In this document: piece by piece, positions 17,187 to 25,479 of the stretch
Layout of the letters: the number at the start of each line of letters is the position of its first letter
Numbering within the stretch: the stretch's first letter is position 1
NCBI GenBank assembly: GCA_019745365.1
Contig: JAIETI010000128.1
Coordinates: 1-34,457, forward strand
Origin: Gemmatimonadaceae bacterium
GTDB taxonomy: Bacteria > Gemmatimonadota > Gemmatimonadetes > Gemmatimonadales > Gemmatimonadaceae
Direction: 5' to 3'
DNA: 34,457 nucleotides
The notes under the pieces: model-generated
What the model saw: only the letters and a program-made list of their open reading frames with translations
What the model was told of the DNA's origin: nothing
The model's database searches: none
Made by a program: the position numbers and the translations under genes

Positions 17187-18109
17187 TGCGCGCCCTGGCG
17201 TTCCTCCTCGGGGTGGCGGCCGCGCTCCCGGCGCAGAGCACGCGCCCGATCGTCACGGTGTCGCTCACGCCGACCACGGTCCGCGTCGGCGAACCCGTTG
17301 AGCTGCGCGTGCGCGTCCAAGCACCACTCGGCGCCCGGGTACGGTTTCCAGCGCTTCCTGACACCAGCGATGCGATCGAACCGATCGACCCGCGCGCCGT
17401 GGTCGATGGCGCGAGCACCGGCGTGGTGGACCGCACCGCGGTGTGGCGCATCGCCGCGTGGCGCGCGGGGACGCGGCGCATCGCACTGGCACCGATCGAG
17501 GTCGCCTGGGAGGGGCGCCGCGAACGGTTCCCGCTGATCGCGCCGGCGCTCACCGTATCATCGGTGCTCCCGGCGGACACCACCGATCGCGATCCGCGCC
17601 CCGCGCGCGCACTCGCCGACGCACCGGCGCGCTGGTGGCAGTGGGTGGCTGCGGCGGCGATCCTCCTCGTGATCGGCTGGCTCCTGCGGCGTCAGCGGCG
17701 CGCGGCCCGTGCGCGCACGGACGTCGATGCGTGGGTGGAACTCCGCACGCGGTGGAAAGCGATCGATGCGATGGCGTTGGTCGAGGCCGGCGAGCTGGCA
17801 CGGGCCGTAGCGGTCGAGACCGAAGCGATGCGCGCCTACCTCACGCGCCGCTTTCCCGCGGCGAGTACGGGGATGGCGTCGCGCGAGTTCGTCGCCACGC
17901 TGGCCGCGCACGGTCTCCCGGTCCTCCCCGACGAGGTCGGCTCCCTCTTGCTGCGCGCGGATGCGATCAAGTTCGCGGCGGCGCCGGTGAGTGCTGCGGA
18001 GTGCGCGGAGTTCGCGCGCTTGGCCCGCGCGGTGGCGCGCGATGTGCAGACCGCGTACGAGGCTCGCCTGCGCGCCGCGCAGCGCCCCAAGCGGAAGGCT
18101 GCGGCGTGA
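17186..18109 (+). CDS. Bat-operon membrane protein, BatD/DUF4381-like
   Basis: A 307-residue protein with an N-terminal signal peptide (MRALAFLLGVAAALPAQS), a beta-rich exported domain of about 115 residues (VTVSLTPTTVRVGEPVELRV onward, Ig-like), one membrane helix near 150-168 (WVAAAAILLVIGWLL), and a helical cytoplasmic tail of about 135 residues. The exported part resembles the repeat domain of BatD; the helix plus tail resembles DUF4381 proteins that sit between DUF58 and BatA. It probably presents or recruits the VWA partners at the membrane, which is inference from position. The start is ATG 17186 or GTG 17183. Confidence 0.75.
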   Translation: MRALAFLLGVAAALPAQSTRPIVTVSLTPTTVRVGEPVELRVRVQAPLGARVRFPALPDTSDAIEPIDPRAVVDGASTGVVDRTAVWRIAAWRAGTRRIALAPIEVAWEGRRERFPLIAPALTVSSVLPADTTDRDPRPARALADAPARWWQWVAAAAILLVIGWLLRRQRRAARARTDVDAWVELRTRWKAIDAMALVEAGELARAVAVETEAMRAYLTRRFPAASTGMASREFVATLAAHGLPVLPDEVGSLLLRADAIKFAAAPVSAAECAEFARLARAVARDVQTAYEARLRAAQRPKRKAAA

Positions 18110-19098
18110 ATCCGTTCCTCGGCCTCTCCTTCGGTGCGCCACTGGCGGCGCTGCTGCTCCTCCCGCTCGGGCTCTGGCTCTGGTGGCGTGCGCGCCGCCC
18201 GCGTCCCGCGGTGCTCTTTCCGCGCGTCGACCTGCTGACGAGTGGGCCGATCCGCGGGCGGTGGACGCCGCGCGCACTGGTCGCGTTGCGGACGCTCGCG
18301 ATCCTCACGGGGATCATCGCCCTCGCCGCGCCCCGCGCGGGCGCCTTCACACGGACGGTACGCGGCGACGGCATCTCGATCCTGCTCGTCGTCGACCTGT
18401 CGAGTTCGATGCTCGCCGAGGACTTCCGGCCGAACAACCGCCTCGAGGTGGCCAAGGTGCGCCTGCGGGAGTTCGTGAATGGGCGAAAGGACGACGAGAT
18501 CGGTCTCGTCGCCTTCAGTGGGGAAGCGCTCACGCAGGTGCCGTTGACGCTCGACTATCCGATCGTGACGACGGCGATCGAACAACTGCAGTCGGGACAG
18601 CTCGAGGATGGCACCGCGATCGGGACCGCGATCGCCACCGCGACGAATCGGCTGCGCGACGCCGCCGGTCGCTCGCGCGTGATGATCCTGCTCACCGATG
18701 GCGAGAACAACCGCGGCACGATCGATCCGCGCACCGCCGCCGACGCCGCCGCCGCGATGGGGGTGCGCATCTATACGATCGGGGTGGGGAGCGAGGGGAT
18801 GGCGCCGGTACCGGTGGGGCGCGGCGTGTTCGGCCTACGGTTCGAGAACCGCCCGGTCCGCATCGACGAGCCGCTGATGCAGGACGTGGCCCGGGTGACG
18901 GGCGGGCGATACTTCCGCGCACGCGACGGGCAGGCGTTGCAGCGCATCTATGAGCAGATCGATCAGCTCGAGCGCGCACCGGTCCGCGCGGTGCGGCGTG
19001 AGCGCTTCCGACCGCTGCACCAGTTGCCGCTCGCGTTGTTGGTCGGCTGCCTGACCTGTGAGCTCGCGCTCCTCGCCTGGCGGGGGCCGTTGCCGTGA
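18106..19098 (+). CDS. batA: BatA-like VWA membrane protein
   Basis: A 330-residue inner-membrane protein: hydrophobic helices near residues 8-27 and 62-78, a VWA domain, and a C-terminal helix near 306-326. The MIDAS is D97-L-S99-S-S101, with a threonine in DGTAIGTAI and the aspartate in LLTDGENN completing the metal site. BatA of the Bacteroides aerotolerance operon has this same layout. A GTG start overlaps the previous stop (GTGA); the long upstream frame lies inside that gene. The role in oxygen or envelope stress comes from the family name only. Confidence 0.9.
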   Translation: MNPFLGLSFGAPLAALLLLPLGLWLWWRARRPRPAVLFPRVDLLTSGPIRGRWTPRALVALRTLAILTGIIALAAPRAGAFTRTVRGDGISILLVVDLSSSMLAEDFRPNNRLEVAKVRLREFVNGRKDDEIGLVAFSGEALTQVPLTLDYPIVTTAIEQLQSGQLEDGTAIGTAIATATNRLRDAAGRSRVMILLTDGENNRGTIDPRTAADAAAAMGVRIYTIGVGSEGMAPVPVGRGVFGLRFENRPVRIDEPLMQDVARVTGGRYFRARDGQALQRIYEQIDQLERAPVRAVRRERFRPLHQLPLALLVGCLTCELALLAWRGPLP

Positions 19099-20765
19099 AC
19101 CTCGGCGTCGCCTCGCCACTCCTCCTGATCGCCGCGCTCCTTGGGGCGCCGCTCGCGGCGTGGGCGGTCTGGTACTGGCATGTCCGTCGCGTGCGGCGCG
19201 TCGAGCGAGTGGCGACGCCCGAGGCAGTCGCGCGGCTGATTCCCACACTCGGCGGTCACGGCGCGCGTTGGCGCGCCGCGCGTCTCGGCACGGCGATGGG
19301 GTGTGCGCTCATCGCGCTCGCCGGTCCTCGATGGGGGGCGGCCACGGAGACGATCCGCAGCGAGGGGATCGATGTGGTGTTGGCGCTCGATGCGTCCAAG
19401 TCGATGCTGGCGGATGATGAGCGGCCGTCGCGATTGGAGCGCATGAAGCAGGAGGTCCGCCGATGGCGCGCGGCGTCACCCGGGGACCGGGTCGGGATCA
19501 TCGCCTTCGCCGGTCGCGCGTACGTGCTCTCCCCGCTCACCGCGGACGACGGCGCGCTCGGGCTCTTCCTCGATAACCTCGACCCGAGCATCGTCGGCGA
19601 GCCCGGGAGCGCGCTCGCGCCCGCGATGGAGCAGGCCGTGAACTTGCTCGATGCGGCCAAGGGCGACGCCGACCGCGCGATCGTGCTCCTCTCCGACGGC
19701 GAAGCGTTCGACGATCTCGCCGCCGCACGGACCGTCGCGCGGCGCGCGGGAGCGAACGGGATCCACCTCGTGACCGTCGGCTTCGGCACGCCCGGTGGGA
19801 GTACGATCCCGCTGGAGGGCGCGCCGGGTGAACCGCGGCGGAACAAGCTCGATGGGGAAGGGAACGAGGTCATCACGAAGTACGAGGCCGCGTCGCTGCA
19901 GGCGCTCGCCGAGGCCGCGCGCGGGGATTTCATCCCCGCCGATGCCGCGGACAAAGGGCGCCGCATCGCTCGTGCGCTCGACGGGCTCGCGGCCGGACGG
20001 CGCGAGAGTGCCGCGGGGCTCGCGCGTCCCGATCGCTTTCAGTGGTTCCTTCTTCCGGCGCTGCTCCTCCTCCTGCTCGACGCGTGGCGCGTGGACGGGG
20101 TCCGCGTGCGGTGGCGTCGTCGCGCGGCGCTGCTCGTCGCGATGATCGTCGCGCCCGCCGGCACGGCGTCGGCGCAGAGCACCAATGAGCGCCACGCCGT
20201 TGAGGCCCACGCAGCGCGCCGGTTCGACGAGGCGATCTTCCTCTGGCGCCAGGAGATCGCCGGGCGGGCCGCGCCGCGACTGCTCTACAACCTCGGCACC
20301 TCACTCCTGGGCGCCGACTCTCTCGACACCGCGATCGACGCGCTCGAGCGGGCATCGCTCCTCGGGGATCGTGCGCTGCGCGAGCAGGCGCTGTTCAACC
20401 TCGGCCTCGCGCGGCTCCGGCGCAGTCGCACGCTCGACGGCGAGGATCAGCGACGTGCTTTGGAGAGCGCGATCGCGTCGTACAAGGCGCTGCTCCGGTT
20501 GCGCCCCACCGACGCGGACGCGCGCTGGAACTACGAGCTCGCGCTGGAGACCCAGCAACAACAGTCGCAAACGAACGGTGGGTCGCGCGACGACCCGGAG
20601 CAACCGCCCGAGCCGCAGGGGCGCGCACCGCAGACGCAGTCGGGGCCCATGTCGAAGTCGCAGGCACAGCAGTTGCTCGACGCCGCCGCCCGCGATGAGC
20701 GCGATACGCAGAAAAAGCGACGCACGGGGCGCAACGAGCGCGTGGCCGGAGGAAAGGACTGGTGA
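19095..20765 (+). CDS. batB: BatB VWA protein fused to a BatC-like TPR module
   Basis: A 556-residue fusion. Residues 1-335 are BatB-like: two N-terminal helices, a VWA domain with MIDAS D99-A-S101-K-S103, and a Leu-rich helix near 316-330. Residues about 343-362 (ALLVAMIVAPAGTASAQS) look exactly like a Sec signal peptide with an AxA site, although internal. Residues 365-475 hold TPR repeats (RRFDEAIFLWRQEIAG, LLYNLGTSLLGADSLDTAID, ALFNLGLARLRR). The tail is polar, Gln/Pro-rich then Lys/Arg-rich, as in BatC. Separate BatB and BatC are usual in Bacteroides. There is no frameshift or stop at the junction. GTG start overlaps batA. Confidence 0.85.
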   Translation: MNLGVASPLLLIAALLGAPLAAWAVWYWHVRRVRRVERVATPEAVARLIPTLGGHGARWRAARLGTAMGCALIALAGPRWGAATETIRSEGIDVVLALDASKSMLADDERPSRLERMKQEVRRWRAASPGDRVGIIAFAGRAYVLSPLTADDGALGLFLDNLDPSIVGEPGSALAPAMEQAVNLLDAAKGDADRAIVLLSDGEAFDDLAAARTVARRAGANGIHLVTVGFGTPGGSTIPLEGAPGEPRRNKLDGEGNEVITKYEAASLQALAEAARGDFIPADAADKGRRIARALDGLAAGRRESAAGLARPDRFQWFLLPALLLLLLDAWRVDGVRVRWRRRAALLVAMIVAPAGTASAQSTNERHAVEAHAARRFDEAIFLWRQEIAGRAAPRLLYNLGTSLLGADSLDTAIDALERASLLGDRALREQALFNLGLARLRRSRTLDGEDQRRALESAIASYKALLRLRPTDADARWNYELALETQQQQSQTNGGSRDDPEQPPEPQGRAPQTQSGPMSKSQAQQLLDAAARDERDTQKKRRTGRNERVAGGKDW

Positions 20766-22837
20766 TCGCGACGCTGGCGATCCTCGCGCTCCTCCAAGGG
20801 ACGACGCCGGACTACCCGGCCGTCGTGCGGTCGCATCGTCCGAATGCGGCGAAGCCTGTGGATTTCGCCGCGCTCCTCTCGCCGGATACCGTCTACGTCG
20901 GCCAGCAGGCGTCGTACGAACTCGGGGTGTTCATCACGCAGGAGATGCGCAGTCGGCTGCGACGCAATCCGGAGTTCGTGCCCCCCGAAGTGAGTGCGAT
21001 GCTCGCGTACGATCTCCCGAGCACACGACCACTCGTGGGGAACATCGATGGGCGCCCGTATGAGGTGCATGTGTTCCGGCGTGCGCTCTTTCCACTCACG
21101 CCCGGGCGCTTCGTGATCCCGGCCGCGCGGCTCTCGTACGCGGTGCCGCAGAGTGCGTCGTTCTTCAGTCGTGAGGAGACGCGCTCGCTGAGCGCTCCGG
21201 CGCAGGTGCTCGTGGCGATCGATCCTCCGATCGCGGGCCGCCCCGCCGTCTGGAACGGGGCCGTCGGTCGGTTCCGCACGGATGTGGTGGTCCCTGATTC
21301 CGCGCGTGCGGGTGATCCCGTGGTGCTCACCTTGGTCGTGGAGGGCTACGGGAACGTCGCGCTCGTCCCGCGCCCACCACTCGCCATCGCGGGCGCCAGC
21401 GTGGTGGCGGCGGACGAGCGCGTGCGCATCGATTCAACGCCGGTGCGCCTCGGCGGGCGGAAAGAGTTCGACTGGTTGGTCACGCCGTCGCGCGCCGGAG
21501 CGCTCGACATCGCGCCGATCGCGTTCGCGTCGTTCGATCCCGACGCGCGTCGCTACGAGACACGCCAGACGGCACGCGTGCGCCTCACCGTGGCGCCCGG
21601 CGCGGTGGTCGAGGAAGGCCCGGACTCGGTCGCGTCCGCCGTGGCACCGATGGTCGAGGGTCCGGAGGCACCGCTCTCGTTGAGTGCCACGCTCAGCGCC
21701 CCGATCCGCGCGCCGCTCGAACGGCGCGTGTGGTTCATCGCGCTCTTCGTCTTGGCGCCCCTGCCAGCGCTCGGGGTGCTCTGGCGGACCCGCACACCGC
21801 GCCAGCGCCGCCGCCCGCTCAGCGTCGCGGCACAGCTCCACGCCGCGACGAAGCGCGCACGTGACCCCACCGTCGCTGAGGCGCGCGCGCTCTTCTTGGG
21901 CGCGGTGGAGAGCCGACTGGGCGTGTCATTGGGCGCGCTCGATACTGCGGCCCGCCGTCGTGCCTTCGCGCTCGAGGGGGTCGCGAGCGACACCGCCGAT
22001 CGCGCGCTGGCGTTGCTTGATCGTCTTGATCGCGCAGCGTTCGGCGGGGAGGGCGCGGCCCCGCGCGCTCGCGACCTCGATGACGTGGCGAGTGCGATCG
22101 ATCGCGAAGCGCGCCCGGGGCGCGCGCGGCTCCATCGCGCCGTGTTGCTGCTCCCGATGATCGTGGCCCTCGCGCAGGCGCAGTCCGCGGATGCCCTCGA
22201 TCGGGCGCTTGCGGCTGGTCGTGCCGCGTACGCGGGACGCGACTATCCCCGCGCCGTGGAGTCGTTCCGCGAGGCCGCCCAGCGTGCGCCGGGGATCGCG
22301 TCCGTGTGGTCCGACCTTGGGACCGCGGCGTGGGCGGCGCACGATACCGCGACCGCGGTGTACGGATGGCAGCGTGCTCTCCGCATGGAGCCGCTCGACG
22401 GCGCGTTGCGCGATCGGTTGCAGCGGGTCGGCGCGCCGCAGGACGCCGGTCCCGCGGTCGTCTGGCCGGTGCCACGCTCCGCCGCGGTCCTCCTCGCCCT
22501 CGGTGCGTGGCTCGCCCTCTGGACGCTCGTGGCGTCGCGGCGTGCGCGCCGACGTTCGCTCCGTGTCACGCTCATCGTGGGAGCACCGTTGCTTGCGCTC
22601 GTGACCGCAGGTGCGGTGTTCATCGCCCGCGCGGCCGACGGTACCGGCCTCGCCGTCGTTGCGCAGCCCGCCGCACTCCGCCGCGAACCGATGCTCGGTG
22701 CCGAGGGCGGGAGCGTGCCGCTCACTGGCGAGGTCGCGCGCATCACCGCGCGACAGGGGCCATGGGCACGCATCACGCTCCCCGGTGATCGCACGGGATG
22801 GATCGCGCTCGACGCGCTTCTCCCCCTCGGCGATTGA
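20762..22837 (+). CDS. batD: BatD with C-terminal BatE-like TPR and SH3 modules
   Basis: A 691-residue protein. The first 320 residues form exported beta-sandwich repeats of the BatD 'oxygen tolerance' family (SPDTVYVGQQASYELGVFI; GRFRTDVVVPDSARAGDPV). A membrane helix near 327-345 and a cytoplasmic helical stretch follow. At about 454-476 a second signal-like segment (RAVLLLPMIVALAQAQS) introduces TPR repeats (about 480-550), two hydrophobic helices near 580-623, and a final SH3-like domain (about 628-688) ending in GDRTGWIALDALL. TPR plus SH3 is the layout of BatE, so this looks like a BatD-BatE fusion. It starts with GTG overlapping batB and ends the long operon, 31 bases before mutL. Confidence 0.82.
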   Translation: MIATLAILALLQGTTPDYPAVVRSHRPNAAKPVDFAALLSPDTVYVGQQASYELGVFITQEMRSRLRRNPEFVPPEVSAMLAYDLPSTRPLVGNIDGRPYEVHVFRRALFPLTPGRFVIPAARLSYAVPQSASFFSREETRSLSAPAQVLVAIDPPIAGRPAVWNGAVGRFRTDVVVPDSARAGDPVVLTLVVEGYGNVALVPRPPLAIAGASVVAADERVRIDSTPVRLGGRKEFDWLVTPSRAGALDIAPIAFASFDPDARRYETRQTARVRLTVAPGAVVEEGPDSVASAVAPMVEGPEAPLSLSATLSAPIRAPLERRVWFIALFVLAPLPALGVLWRTRTPRQRRRPLSVAAQLHAATKRARDPTVAEARALFLGAVESRLGVSLGALDTAARRRAFALEGVASDTADRALALLDRLDRAAFGGEGAAPRARDLDDVASAIDREARPGRARLHRAVLLLPMIVALAQAQSADALDRALAAGRAAYAGRDYPRAVESFREAAQRAPGIASVWSDLGTAAWAAHDTATAVYGWQRALRMEPLDGALRDRLQRVGAPQDAGPAVVWPVPRSAAVLLALGAWLALWTLVASRRARRRSLRVTLIVGAPLLALVTAGAVFIARAADGTGLAVVAQPAALRREPMLGAEGGSVPLTGEVARITARQGPWARITLPGDRTGWIALDALLPLGD

Positions 22838-22862
22838 ATCGGCGCGTGCGTCTCGGAAGATT
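22834..22862 (+). promoter_or_regulatory. Possible mutL promoter
   Basis: TTGAAT (22834-22839) and AAGATT (22857-22862) are 17 bases apart and would start transcription about at the mutL ATG (22869). The same spot holds GGAAGA (22855-22860), which could instead be a Shine-Dalgarno sequence on a read-through transcript from the bat genes. The sequence does not decide between them. Confidence 0.3.
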
Positions 22863-22868
22863 CCCCAC

Positions 22869-24599
22869 ATGAGTGCGCCCCGCATCGCCGTCCTCCCCGG
22901 AGCCGTTGCCGATCAGATCGCCGCGGGCGAGGTGATCGAGCGGCCCGCGTCGGTGGTGAAGGAACTCGTCGAGAATGCGCTCGATGCGGGCGCGACCGCG
23001 ATCCACGTCGATGTGATGGAAGGCGGGCGTGCGCTGATCCGGGTCAGCGACGACGGCAGCGGGATGGACGCCGTGAACGCACCGGTCGCGATTGCGCGGC
23101 ACGCGACATCGAAGATCCGTGCCGCCGCCGATCTCGTCGGCGTGGCGAGCTACGGCTTCCGGGGCGAAGCACTCCCCGCGATCGCGTCAGTATCCCGTCT
23201 CGCGATCGAGACCGCACCCGCTCACGGTGCGGGCACGCGCGTGGTCGTCCACGCGGGCGCACCGGCGGTTGTGACCGAGGCCGCCCGGCGGCAGGGCACG
23301 ACCGTCACCGTGGAGTCGCTCTTCGCGAACGCCCCGGCGCGCCAGCGCTTTCTCAAGGGCGCTCGCGCCGAGTGGCGTGCGATCATCGATGCGCTCACGA
23401 TCGTGGCGCTCATCCGGCGCGATGTGCGCCTCACCGTCACGCACGACGGTAAGGAGCAACTTGCCCTCCCCACGGCGAGTGGACTGCGCGAGCGCGTCGG
23501 CGCGCTCTGGGGGCACACGGTCGCGGAGCGACTCGTCGCCGTCGATGATGTTGCCGGCCCGATTCGCGTCGCCGGGCTCGTCGAGCGCCCCGCCGATGTT
23601 GGCACCGCGAGTCGGCGGGTGTTCCTCTCCGTGAACGGACGCGCGATCCGTGATGCCGGGATCGTGCGCGCAGCCGAGGCAGCGTACCGGAGCGCGATAC
23701 CGTCGGGGGTGCGGCCGTCACTGCTGCTCGACATCACGCTCCCCGTTGCCGACGTCGATGTGAATGTGCATCCCGCGAAGACCGAGGTGCGCTTCGCCGA
23801 TCGATGGACGCTCGAACGTGCGGTGGAACGTGCGGTGCGACGCGCACTCGGCACCGAGGACGCCGAGGCGTCGCTCGGCGCGCGGAGTTGGTGGCAGGCA
23901 CCCGCCGCCACGCCTGCGCCGCTCGGTCGCGAGGTCGAGCCCAGCGCGCTGATCGAGACACCGGCACCGACGCCACTCTTCGCCCAATCCGACGACGCGC
24001 CCACGCCCGTCGATGGCGAACCCGAGATCGTCGTTCCGCCGCTCGTGCAGCTCCGGCGCACCTTCCTGATGTTCGAGCGCGACGATGCCGTGGTGCTCAT
24101 CGATCAGCACTCCGCGCATGAGCGCGTGTTGTACGAGCGCTTCCTCGGCGAGTTCGAGCGCGGTGATGCCGCGTCGCAGGCGCTCCTCTTCCCGCTCACG
24201 TTGCATCTGTCGCCAGCCGAGGCGGAGGCGTTCGAGCAGGCGGCGGCGTTCATCCGTGGGGTGGGCTATCAAGTGGAGTCGTTCGGCGGGAGCGCGCTCC
24301 TGGTGCACGCGGTCCCCACACCACATCCGCGCTTCGATGCCGAGCGGTGTTTGCGCGAGACACTTGCCGCGCTCACCGGCGATCGGGCGGCGGCATCGCA
24401 CGGCAAGCACGAGCGACTCATCGCAACGATGGCGTGCAAGGCCGCGATCAAGGCGGGCGAGGCGCTGCGCGTCGATGAGATGAACGCCCTGTTCGTCGCG
24501 CTCGCACGCACCACGCTTCCCGCACACGACGTGCACGGTCGTGCCACCGTGGTCCAACTCGGCTGGGACGAGATTGAGCGGCGCTTCGGACGACGCTGA
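22869..24599 (+). CDS. mutL: DNA mismatch repair protein MutL
   Basis: A 576-residue mismatch-repair coordinator that links MutS to strand removal. The GHKL ATPase is complete: VIERPASVVKELVENALDAG (about 23-42), SDDGSGM, RHATSKI and YGFRGEALPAI. A variable Pro-rich linker (about 335-395) leads to the dimerisation domain. That domain has an endonuclease-type motif D412-Q-H-S-A-H-E418-R-V-L-Y-E423, with serine in place of the usual alanine, and MACKAAIKAG. The final metal motif, usually CPHGRP, reads D554-V-H-G-R-A559, so its cysteine is lost. Nicking activity may be altered. Start at ATG 22869; in-frame sequence upstream lies within batD. Confidence 0.95.
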   Translation: MSAPRIAVLPGAVADQIAAGEVIERPASVVKELVENALDAGATAIHVDVMEGGRALIRVSDDGSGMDAVNAPVAIARHATSKIRAAADLVGVASYGFRGEALPAIASVSRLAIETAPAHGAGTRVVVHAGAPAVVTEAARRQGTTVTVESLFANAPARQRFLKGARAEWRAIIDALTIVALIRRDVRLTVTHDGKEQLALPTASGLRERVGALWGHTVAERLVAVDDVAGPIRVAGLVERPADVGTASRRVFLSVNGRAIRDAGIVRAAEAAYRSAIPSGVRPSLLLDITLPVADVDVNVHPAKTEVRFADRWTLERAVERAVRRALGTEDAEASLGARSWWQAPAATPAPLGREVEPSALIETPAPTPLFAQSDDAPTPVDGEPEIVVPPLVQLRRTFLMFERDDAVVLIDQHSAHERVLYERFLGEFERGDAASQALLFPLTLHLSPAEAEAFEQAAAFIRGVGYQVESFGGSALLVHAVPTPHPRFDAERCLRETLAALTGDRAAASHGKHERLIATMACKAAIKAGEALRVDEMNALFVALARTTLPAHDVHGRATVVQLGWDEIERRFGRR

Positions 24600-25479
24600 G
24601 CTGCGCATCATCTGCGGCCCGACCGGGGCGGGGAAGTCCGCGGTCGCGCTCGCGCTGGCCGAACGCGTTGGGGCACGCATCCTCTCGGTCGATTCGCGGC
24701 AGATCTATCGCGGCTTCGACATCGGGACCGCCAAGCCATCGGCGGCGGACCGTGCGCGCGTCGCGCACGACGGGATCGATATCGCTGACCCGAGCGAACG
24801 CTGGAGCGCCGCGCGCTTCGCGGAGTACGCGCACGCGAGCCTCGCGTCGGCCGAGCGCCCCATGGTGATCGTGGGCGGCACGGGACTCTGGCTGCGAGCG
24901 CTGGTGACACCGCTCTTCAGCGAGCCGCCGCTCGATGCCCCGCGCCGAACCGCGCTCGCCGATGCGCTCGACGCGCGATCGACCGAGGAGCTGCGTCGAT
25001 GGGTGCAGCAGCTCGACCCCGCGCGCGCGAGCCTCGGGCGCACTCAGCTGCTCCGCGCCATCGAGATCGCGCTCCTCACCGGGCAGCGGATCAGCGCCCT
25101 TCACGCCGCGAGCGCGGCGGCGGCACGCCCCGCGCGCTGGCTCGTGGTCGATCCCGGCGTGCGCCTCGCCGCGCAGATCGAGTCGCGCCTCGACGCGATG
25201 CTCGCGGCGGGGTGGCTCGAAGAGGTCCGGTCCCTCGCCGCGCGGGTGCCCGAGGATGCCCCCGCATGGAAGGCCTCGGGGTACGCGCGACTGCGCGCCG
25301 GGGGGGACGCGCGCGCAGTGCGCGACGCTATCCTTATCGAGACGCGCCAATACGCGAAGCGGCAGCGGACCTGGTTCCGCCACCAACTCGCCGAGGCACA
25401 GGTAACGCGAGTGGACCCATACGATCCGGACTGTGCCGGCATCGTGCACCGATGGTGGACTGGCGAGGGGACGGCGTGA
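24574..25479 (+). CDS. miaA: tRNA dimethylallyltransferase
   Basis: A 301-residue enzyme that adds a dimethylallyl group to A37 of tRNAs reading UNN codons, including tRNA-Ser. The P-loop GPTGAGKS is at residues 15-22, DSRQIYRGFDIGTAKPS follows near 37-53, and VGGTGLWLRAL near 97-107. The start is uncertain: TTG 24574 lies within the mutL end (26-base overlap) and leaves a normal N terminus; GTG 24541 would add eleven residues. The mutL-miaA order is common in bacteria. The stop overlaps the bshA start (GTGA). Confidence 0.94.
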   Translation: MSGASDDAELRIICGPTGAGKSAVALALAERVGARILSVDSRQIYRGFDIGTAKPSAADRARVAHDGIDIADPSERWSAARFAEYAHASLASAERPMVIVGGTGLWLRALVTPLFSEPPLDAPRRTALADALDARSTEELRRWVQQLDPARASLGRTQLLRAIEIALLTGQRISALHAASAAAARPARWLVVDPGVRLAAQIESRLDAMLAAGWLEEVRSLAARVPEDAPAWKASGYARLRAGGDARAVRDAILIETRQYAKRQRTWFRHQLAEAQVTRVDPYDPDCAGIVHRWWTGEGTA

